Shown here: piece by piece, positions 6,797 to 10,579 of the stretch
Layout of the letters: each line of letters opens with the position of its first letter
Position numbering within the stretch: position 1 is the stretch's first letter
Source of the DNA: Acidobacteriota bacterium
Lineage (GTDB): Bacteria > Acidobacteriota > Terriglobia > Bryobacterales > Bryobacteraceae
Assembly: GCA_947466555.1 (NCBI GenBank)
Contig: CANIFK010000120.1
Location: 1 to 10,579, forward strand
Direction of reading: 5' to 3'
DNA: 10,579 nucleotides
Made by a program: the position numbers and the translations under genes
Notes under the pieces: model-generated
What the model was told of the DNA's origin: nothing
The model's database searches: none
Seen by the model: the letters and a program-made list of their open reading frames with translations, nothing else

Positions 6797-6842
6797 CTAG
6801 GAAAAGCTAGTAGGAAAACTAGGGAAAAAACTAGGGAAAACG
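6797..6842. repeat. Four CTAG-headed A-rich direct repeats (candidate regulator-binding array)
   Basis: CTAG occurs at 6797, 6807, 6819 and 6831, spaced 10, 12 and 12 bases, each followed within two bases by a GGAAAA or GGGAAAA run. CTAG is usually rare in bacterial DNA, so four in 38 bases is notable. The array lies 60 to 105 bases upstream of the first operon ATG (6736), where an operator, activator site or replication iteron would be expected. TAGTAT (minus strand, 6799-6794) could be a -10, but no good -35 is seen. Confidence 0.6.
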
Positions 6843-7005
6843 GACACGGCAGAAATCCGCCGCATGCTTCGTCGACCGAACCAGTGGCCTCGTGGATTCA
6901 GAGACTTAGAGAAATACCGCGGCCCCAGATTTCCACAGGCAATCGAGGGCAAGAACTCAATTTGGTTCCTTTCCAACAACATAGGCTGTGAATTGCTTTC
7001 GCCAT

Positions 7006-7041
7006 CTGTTCGCCGTGCTACGATGTTGCCTTCGCGAACAG
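7006..7041. promoter_or_regulatory. Inverted repeat bracketing an extended -10 element
   Basis: CTGTTCGC (7006-7013) is the exact reverse complement of GCGAACAG (7034-7041), with 20 bases between. TGCTACGAT (7016-7024), an extended -10-like element, lies between the arms, where a bound repressor would block polymerase. The extended -10 would start a transcript near 7031, about 70 bases before the 415-aa gene. TTGCTT at 6993 is 20 bases upstream of the -10 hexamer, too far for an ideal -35. Confidence 0.45.
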
Positions 7042-7102
7042 GTCATGGCTTCCCCCACCGTGCCTGGCGACTTAATTCCATCGCACCCTGGAGGAAAGAC
7101 CG

Positions 7103-8350
7103 ATGATCCGCTTCAACCCGAAGAGCTTTGCGCAGCCGGATCTTTTGAAATCGATTCAGCCCGACAATCTGGTTCGTCTGTTGGAGCCGAGCCGCCTTTT
7201 CTTGGAGGAGCGGGGCCTCGTGCTGCCCGCCGGACCTGATCCCGTCATCGACTACCTGCAACTGTCCGGAATCCTGGCGCAGCCGGACGAGTTTATGCCG
7301 CCTCAACTGATTGAGGGGCTTCACGTTATCAGCCAACTGGGAACAGACGCCAACTTCGATCAGCTATCAGAGATCGCCCAGCGAAACTTTATCGAAATCG
7401 GCGCCGAAGCGACCGCGATCGACCTGGCGGCAAGCCTCTGGCTCGAGGCGCCGGAAATGCTGGTGATCAAAGAGCGGGAGATCGGAGCGCACCGGCGCCG
7501 GAAGTTCGAAAGTTTTTGCGCCCGCGATCCCGCCGACCTGCGCCGGCCCGAGCATTTACCGCGCGAGTTCGCGGCACTTGAGGAAGATCTCGAGGGATGG
7601 TTCCTGGCCAAAAAGCGAGGCATCGGGTGTCGTGTTTTGCGTTCGGACTCTCCGGGGGAAGTCCGCTTCCTGGTTCAGCATGGCCAACTGTGTAAGCGCG
7701 AACCCAGCCGGAAGGGGCGCGAGTCCACCTGCACCTTTTTTCGCCCGGAAAAAACGGACATCGTGATTTACGATTGTGTTTACAACGAGCTGAAGATCAG
7801 CGCGTCGACGATCGGCGAGGTGCGGCTATACCTGGAAAAGTTCGGCCAGCACGTTTTCGGCGACCGCGACCGGTTTGTGTACGCGCGGAAATACACGCTG
7901 AATCCGCTGAAGCGATTGGGACGGGCGGCCCTGCGGTGCCGCGACGTGGGCGGGATGGAGTGGGTGAAGTTGACCGAACTGAACCAAACTTGGGAGGATA
8001 GCGCCGACTCTTTCGATCGATTGAAAAGCCCGGATGTCTTTCAGTGCCTGGAGCGCCGCGGCAAACAGATTGATCCGGACGCCGACCTCATCCACGCCCG
8101 CTTTGCCATCAAACTTAGCTGGGCAACGAGCCCACGGCCGGCCCTGGTGCGGCCGCCCAATATCGCTGAGTACGGGCGAGGCGAGGAGGCTGCGGTGATC
8201 GAGCAATGGTTCCGTTTGCGGGAATTTATTCATGAGGATTGGGATGGAGAGGATGAAGACGCTCACCCGTTTATGGCAGGCCATCGAGACCATCCCGGGG
8301 AGGGTCGCCATTCCAGTGGTTTGGAAGGCCTGCTGTGGACCCGACCATGA
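7103..8350 (+). CDS. Unknown 415-aa protein, first gene of a two-gene module
   Basis: ATG 7103 follows GGAGG at a spacing of about 7, a good ribosome site. I do not recognise a named family. The N-terminal quarter is helical (LLKSIQPDNLVRLLEPSRLF, then LEERGLVLPAG). Residues 118-175 are charged (MLVIKEREIGAHRRRKFESF). Residues 180-290 look like a beta-rich core: EVRFLVQHGQLCKREPSRKG, then TDIVIYDCVYNELKISAS and GEVRLYLEKFGQHVFGDRDR. The basic RFAIKLSWATSPRPALVRPP (333-352) is followed by an IEQWFRLREFIHED helix. From about residue 386 the sequence is Gly/His-rich and runs out of frame over the start of the next gene, so the ancestral protein may have ended near 385. It is co-directional with, and overlaps, the cysteine-rich gene, so the two proteins probably act together. 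No catalytic motif is obvious. Confidence 0.85.
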   Translation: MIRFNPKSFAQPDLLKSIQPDNLVRLLEPSRLFLEERGLVLPAGPDPVIDYLQLSGILAQPDEFMPPQLIEGLHVISQLGTDANFDQLSEIAQRNFIEIGAEATAIDLAASLWLEAPEMLVIKEREIGAHRRRKFESFCARDPADLRRPEHLPREFAALEEDLEGWFLAKKRGIGCRVLRSDSPGEVRFLVQHGQLCKREPSRKGRESTCTFFRPEKTDIVIYDCVYNELKISASTIGEVRLYLEKFGQHVFGDRDRFVYARKYTLNPLKRLGRAALRCRDVGGMEWVKLTELNQTWEDSADSFDRLKSPDVFQCLERRGKQIDPDADLIHARFAIKLSWATSPRPALVRPPNIAEYGRGEEAAVIEQWFRLREFIHEDWDGEDEDAHPFMAGHRDHPGEGRHSSGLEGLLWTRP

Positions 8351-8969
8351 ATTGATTGCCGCTCTGCTGCGGGTGACCGACGAGGAGGGGGCCGTCTATC
8401 CTTGCCCGGGCCCGCAGATGGGTTACTGTCCGCGGCGCATCGTCGATCATCAGAACGGCGAGTACGTGGCGCTGTGCCGGGATCCGCACGAGCGCTGCGA
8501 ACGAGTGACCCTGACGCGCCGGGACGTGCTGCTGCAGGAGTTGGACGTCGCCGCGTTTACGAAGATGATTGCTGCGCCACTTGGCGTGCGCTGGCAGGTT
8601 CCGGTCGACCGCGGATTGGGTCTGTGGGCCATTGGCGTCTCCGATGCCCCACACACCCGTGGTCAACGGGTGTTCCTTGCCCTTGTTCGAGATGAGCAGC
8701 GCTTCGTCGGCCTACTCCAGCGCCTTCTCCTGAACCAGCCCGGACCGTTCGTCGTGATCGCGCCCACGAAGCGCCATCGCACGGTAGAGGTACTCGAGCT
8801 CCTGCAAACAAGCGGTTCGACGTTTCTGGCACTCGAAGAGCGGCTCGCGCTCGGGGAGAATGGAAAGATCGTCGCAGCCCAGGTCAATGGAGAGGGGGCC
8901 ACGATCGGCGTCACGCCCGTGGCGCAACGGCCGAGCGCGATCCGAGCTTTCATGAAGCGGCACAAGTGA
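8244..8969 (+). CDS. Cysteine-rich putative zinc-binding protein, truncated before its C-terminal HTH by an in-frame TGA
   Basis: The ATG at 8244 is preferred because GAGG (8234-8237) lies 6 bases upstream; ATGs at 8232 and 8253 are alternatives. It overlaps the preceding gene by about 107 bases. The 241-aa product has an N-terminal helix (TLTRLWQAIETIPGR), then a cysteine arrangement with CPGPQMGYCPRRIVD, LCRDPHERC and an earlier ACC. Four of these cysteines (58, 66, 82 and 89, counted from 8232) could bind zinc. The middle has a two-strand region (PVDRGLGLWAIGVSD, then GQRVFLALVRDE) and a helical part (FVVIAPTKRHRTVEVLELLQ). The reading frame stops at TGA 8967-8969, but the next codons in the same frame encode a helix-turn-helix. 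I recognise this cysteine pattern only from uncharacterised bacterial proteins, so the function is unknown; regulatory or sensing roles are inference. Confidence 0.8.
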   Translation: MERMKTLTRLWQAIETIPGRVAIPVVWKACCGPDHELIAALLRVTDEEGAVYPCPGPQMGYCPRRIVDHQNGEYVALCRDPHERCERVTLTRRDVLLQELDVAAFTKMIAAPLGVRWQVPVDRGLGLWAIGVSDAPHTRGQRVFLALVRDEQRFVGLLQRLLLNQPGPFVVIAPTKRHRTVEVLELLQTSGSTFLALEERLALGENGKIVAAQVNGEGATIGVTPVAQRPSAIRAFMKRHK

Positions 8970-9134
8970 AAGGTGAGGGACATTCACGAGGCCGCCGGAG
9001 TGCACCAGACCGACTACTACCGCTGGCTCAAAGGCACGATCCCAGACCACTACTCAACGAGTCTGGCGATGGAAAAGATTCTAGCCGAAGGGTTTCCGGC
9101 GTCGTTGCGCCGGAAGAGGGATGTGGCGGATTGA
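8970..9134 (+). pseudogene. In-frame continuation past a TGA: helix-turn-helix C-terminus of the preceding gene
   Basis: After the TGA at 8967-8969 the same reading frame is open for 54 codons to TGA 9132-9134. It reads KVRDIHEAAGVHQTDYYRWL, then KGTIPDHYSTSLAMEKILAE. This is a Cro-like or transposition-type helix-turn-helix, with helix 1 at VRDIHEAAG, the recognition region at HQTDYYRWLKG, and a third helix after it. Such a tail is expected after the zinc-binding part in related proteins as I recall them (not checked). A single base change such as CGA to TGA would split the gene. A separate product from GTG 8973 is possible, but no good ribosome site precedes it. Confidence 0.6.
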
Positions 9135-9478
9135 ACCTGGCGAGACGCTACCGGAAAGTAAACGATACGAATCAAGACCAAATCCTGCAAGGTGGAATTC
9201 GAACAACGCGAGCCCATCATCACCAAAAAGCTCACCGCTGATCTGGCCCTCAAGGCGTCAGCGTCGCACCAGACAAGGCCTGCCGAATGGACTACCTGGA
9301 GACGCTTGAATTGCAAGATCCGGGAACCAGCAATCCCTCGCCGTTCAAACCTCAATGGATCGTCTGAAAGTCGCCCTCGCCGCGCTGTTCCGCGTAACGG
9401 GCGAGTTATCTGGCATCAACGTAGCGTACCGATGCGAAGCCGCCCAATAAAGCGAACGTGGCATGCGGGACCGCACCA
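9135..9478. other. Intergenic stretch with a possible decayed small coding remnant
   Basis: About 344 bases lie between the HTH remnant and the toxin-antitoxin promoter. No ORF has convincing length or a ribosome site. Two protein-like pieces lie in different frames. GTG 9192 begins VEFEQREPIITKKLTADLAL with no Shine-Dalgarno. ATG 9287 gives MDYLETLELQDPGTSNPSPF and ends at TGA 9365-9367. They could be one frameshifted small gene, or chance. No terminator hairpin with a T-run is seen. Confidence 0.35.
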
Positions 9479-9508
9479 TTGACAGGGGTAAGGAATATTT
9501 CTTACCCT
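9479..9508 (+). promoter_or_regulatory. Promoter of the PrlF/YhaV-type operon
   Basis: A perfect TTGACA (-35, 9479-9484) is followed after 18 bases by TACCCT (9503-9508), a weak -10. The predicted transcript start is near 9515, only a few bases before ATG 9519, and no Shine-Dalgarno precedes that ATG. The antitoxin mRNA may therefore be nearly leaderless. Confidence 0.55.
9486..9507 (+). promoter_or_regulatory. Palindromic operator between -35 and -10 (autoregulation by PrlF/YhaV)
   Basis: The 22 bases pair in 10 of 11 positions: GGGTAAG (9486-9492) with CTTACCC (9501-9507) around an AATATT centre, with one mismatch at 9493/9500. It fills the promoter spacer, so protein bound here would block polymerase. 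AbrB-type antitoxins are known to bind their own promoters; that this one does so is inference. Confidence 0.65.
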
Positions 9509-9518
9509 GGGCATTGTC

Positions 9519-9839
9519 ATGCCGTCTATCCACGAAACCGCCACCGTGACTTCCAAAGGGCAGATCACCCTCCCGAAGTCGATTCGCCAGGCGCTCGGTA
9601 TTGACGTCGGCGGAAAGGTGGCATTTGAACTGCGCGGCGATACGGTGGTGGTTACGCGCGCGGAGGATGCAGCGCACGAAGACCCTGCGATCCTAGGCTT
9701 TCTGCGCCTGCTCGAACGGGATATTCGGGCGGGGCGGGGTATCGAAGACGTACCGGAGCCGCTCCTGCGTAAAATGCTCTCAACTCTCGAGCAGCCTGTC
9801 GATCCGAATGCCGAAATCGAAGGCGATGTCGAACTGTGA
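9519..9839 (+). CDS. prlF: PrlF-type antitoxin (AbrB/SpoVT-fold DNA-binding)
   Basis: A 106-aa protein beginning MPSIHETATVTSKGQITLPK. The AbrB/SpoVT swapped-hairpin DNA-binding domain is at about residues 8-48 (TVTSKGQITLPKSIRQALGI, then VGGKVAFELRGDTVVVTRAE). The C-terminal part, with FLRLLERDIRAGRGIEDVPE, is the region that would contact and neutralise the toxin. Family members are dimeric antitoxins that bind their own operator, with or without the toxin, and the palindromic operator just upstream fits this. The stop overlaps the toxin start as GTGA, which couples their translation. The antitoxin lies first, as is usual for this system. A later GTG at 9546 would remove the first DNA-binding strand, so ATG 9519 is preferred. 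Confidence 0.88.
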   Translation: MPSIHETATVTSKGQITLPKSIRQALGIDVGGKVAFELRGDTVVVTRAEDAAHEDPAILGFLRLLERDIRAGRGIEDVPEPLLRKMLSTLEQPVDPNAEIEGDVEL

Positions 9840-10288
9840 TTGAGCGAAACGGCTGGACGCTGCTCTTTCATAAGTGCATCGTTGGGCAGTTGCAAAAGCT
9901 GGCCGCCGCCGCTCATCGCGCCCAACTGCAAGATCCGCAAGGCTTTGAAGGCAACGCAAACGTCAAGCTGTTCAAGGCTCTCAGTCACCTGATGCTCGAG
10001 GTGGTCCCAGGCGACCCGAACCGGGACGACTTCCGCCAGGGCAACACCATGGGCCCGGAGTTCCGGCACTGGCGCCGGGCGAAGATCGGCCGGCGCTTCC
10101 GCCTGTTCTTTCGCTTCGATTCCAAATCGAAGATCATCATCTTCGCCTGGGTCAACGACGAAAAGACACTCCGTTCAGCAGGCAGTGCGACGGATCCCTA
10201 CGTGGTCTTTCAGAAAATGCTGGAGCGGGGCAATCCTCCGGATGACTGGCACGACCTGCTGGCCTCGGCCGATACCGACTGGCAGTAG
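9836..10288 (+). CDS. yhaV: YhaV-type toxin (RelE-superfamily ribonuclease)
   Basis: A 150-aa protein starting at GTG 9836, overlapping the antitoxin stop as GTGA. The length is close to E. coli YhaV. The start MIERNGWTLLFHKCIVGQLQ is characteristic. The conserved C-terminal half contains FRHWRRAKIGRRFRLFFRFD, then KIIIFAWVNDEKTLRSAGSA and TDPYVVFQKMLERGNPPDDW. Family members are RelE-fold RNases that cut mRNA or other RNA and stop growth when the antitoxin is lost. The Arg- and Lys-rich middle would bind RNA. No truncation or missing block is seen, so the pair looks intact. Such a pair can stabilise a mobile element or act in stress or phage response; which applies here is not shown by the sequence. 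Confidence 0.9.
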   Translation: MIERNGWTLLFHKCIVGQLQKLAAAAHRAQLQDPQGFEGNANVKLFKALSHLMLEVVPGDPNRDDFRQGNTMGPEFRHWRRAKIGRRFRLFFRFDSKSKIIIFAWVNDEKTLRSAGSATDPYVVFQKMLERGNPPDDWHDLLASADTDWQ

Positions 10289-10300
10289 ACACCCGACAGA

Positions 10301-10579
10301 TCATGCAAGGCGCAATCCCAGGCCTTTCGCGACAATTTTCTGTTGCCCCCAGTCCGCGATCGTCGTAAGCCGCCGCAGCTTCGTTTCGCCCGTGGTCATG
10401 AAATCCGGAATCCCCGCCTGCATCAGTATCGCCTCCTGGATCTCCGGAGCCAGGAGCATCAGGTTCATGATCTGCGTCAACCGGGCCCGCGTAACGAACC
10501 CCAGTCGGGCGATCTCGGCATAATCCCGCACCTCGCCGCGGGCGATCATATCCTCGAACTTGATGGCCAGCGCCATCAG
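10301..10579 (-). CDS. Helix-turn-helix protein of recombinase-associated type (5' end outside the window)
   Basis: The frame stops at TAG/TGA near 10301 and stays open to the right edge. The ATG at 10576 is preceded by an in-frame Leu codon, giving LMALAIKFEDMIARGEVRDY, and members I recall have about this motif preceded by further residues (often rLMALAi). The true start is therefore probably upstream of the window. AEIARLGFVTRARLTQIMNL, then MLLAPEIQEAILMQAG, is a clear helix-turn-helix. The C-terminal part is basic (GETKLRRLTTIADWGQQKIV). Similar short HTH ORFs are common beside site-specific recombinases in several bacterial phyla, so a recombinase gene may lie to the right. It faces the toxin gene with only about 12 bases between stops and no terminator hairpin visible. 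Confidence 0.7.
   Translation of the reverse strand: MMALAIKFEDMIARGEVRDYAEIARLGFVTRARLTQIMNLMLLAPEIQEAILMQAGIPDFMTTGETKLRRLTTIADWGQQKIVAKGLGLRLA

Larger units (their letters stand above)
6737..7102. other. Divergent intergenic region without a gene
   Basis: This stretch of 366 bases separates the minus-strand replication operon from the plus-strand module. Short open frames in it are low in protein character, and one minus frame simply translates the A-rich repeats as a Pro/Ser/Phe run. It contains the CTAG repeats near 6797-6842, the extended -10 near 7016-7024 and the inverted repeat around it. It is less GC-rich than its surroundings, as expected for a promoter region. Confidence 0.7.

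Noticed and set aside
6797..6982. Minus-strand 61-codon frame in the divergent region
   Set aside because: It has no ribosome site, and its end translates the A-rich repeats as a Pro/Ser/Phe run, so it is not a credible gene.
8653..8673. 8-bp perfect hairpin (ACACCCGT/ACGGGTGT, 5-base loop) in the cysteine-rich gene
   Set aside because: It sits mid-gene with no T-run after it, so it is not a terminator, and no clear role or position makes it stand out beyond coincidence.
10289..10300. Terminator between the convergent toxin and HTH genes
   Set aside because: Only about 12 bases separate the stops and no stem-loop with a T-run is seen there.

Overview
The window is GC-rich bacterial or phage-related DNA of accessory character. 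No RNA gene, CRISPR array or insertion sequence is visible. The left two thirds is a tightly packed minus-strand operon of replication, partition and transcription genes of prophage, phage or integrative-element type. The right third carries an uncharacterised two-gene plus-strand module, a PrlF/YhaV-type toxin-antitoxin operon, and the end of a helix-turn-helix gene of a kind often seen near recombinases. The host cannot be named with confidence. The mix of GC-rich coding, frequent GTG starts, PrlF/YhaV and the 10301-10579 HTH family recalls soil Acidobacteriota or Planctomycetota-like genomes (inference only).

Minus-strand operon, 6736 down to 1 (read right to left): a 38-aa small ORF, a 114-aa unknown protein, a small sigma-70-family sigma factor, a ParB/Spo0J-family protein, a 172-aa unknown protein, a SNF2-type helicase, a 131-aa coiled-coil protein, a 249-aa protein with a four-cysteine cluster, and a primase-helicase (AEP primase joined to a P4/D5-type region) that runs off the left edge. 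Six of the eight junctions overlap by 4 to 14 bases, often as ATGA or GTGA, so the genes are probably co-transcribed and translationally coupled. The set reads as an early replication module with its own sigma factor. Two structures inside coding sequence stand out: a 28-base near-perfect palindrome within parB, a candidate parS-like site or operator, and a strong stem-loop 100 bases into the primase gene.

Divergent region, 6737-7102: no gene. It holds a cluster of four CTAG-headed A-rich direct repeats upstream of the minus operon. On the other side, an extended -10 promoter-like element is bracketed by an 8-bp inverted repeat in front of the plus-strand module.

Plus-strand module, 7103-9134: a 415-aa protein of unknown function overlaps a cysteine-rich putative zinc-binding protein. 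The second gene is cut by an in-frame TGA, after which the same frame encodes a clear helix-turn-helix segment. It may be a broken DNA-binding protein or a two-part product. After about 340 bases without a convincing gene comes the PrlF/YhaV operon (9519-10288), with a palindromic operator lying between its -35 and -10. A convergent minus-strand HTH gene (10301 to the edge) closes the window.
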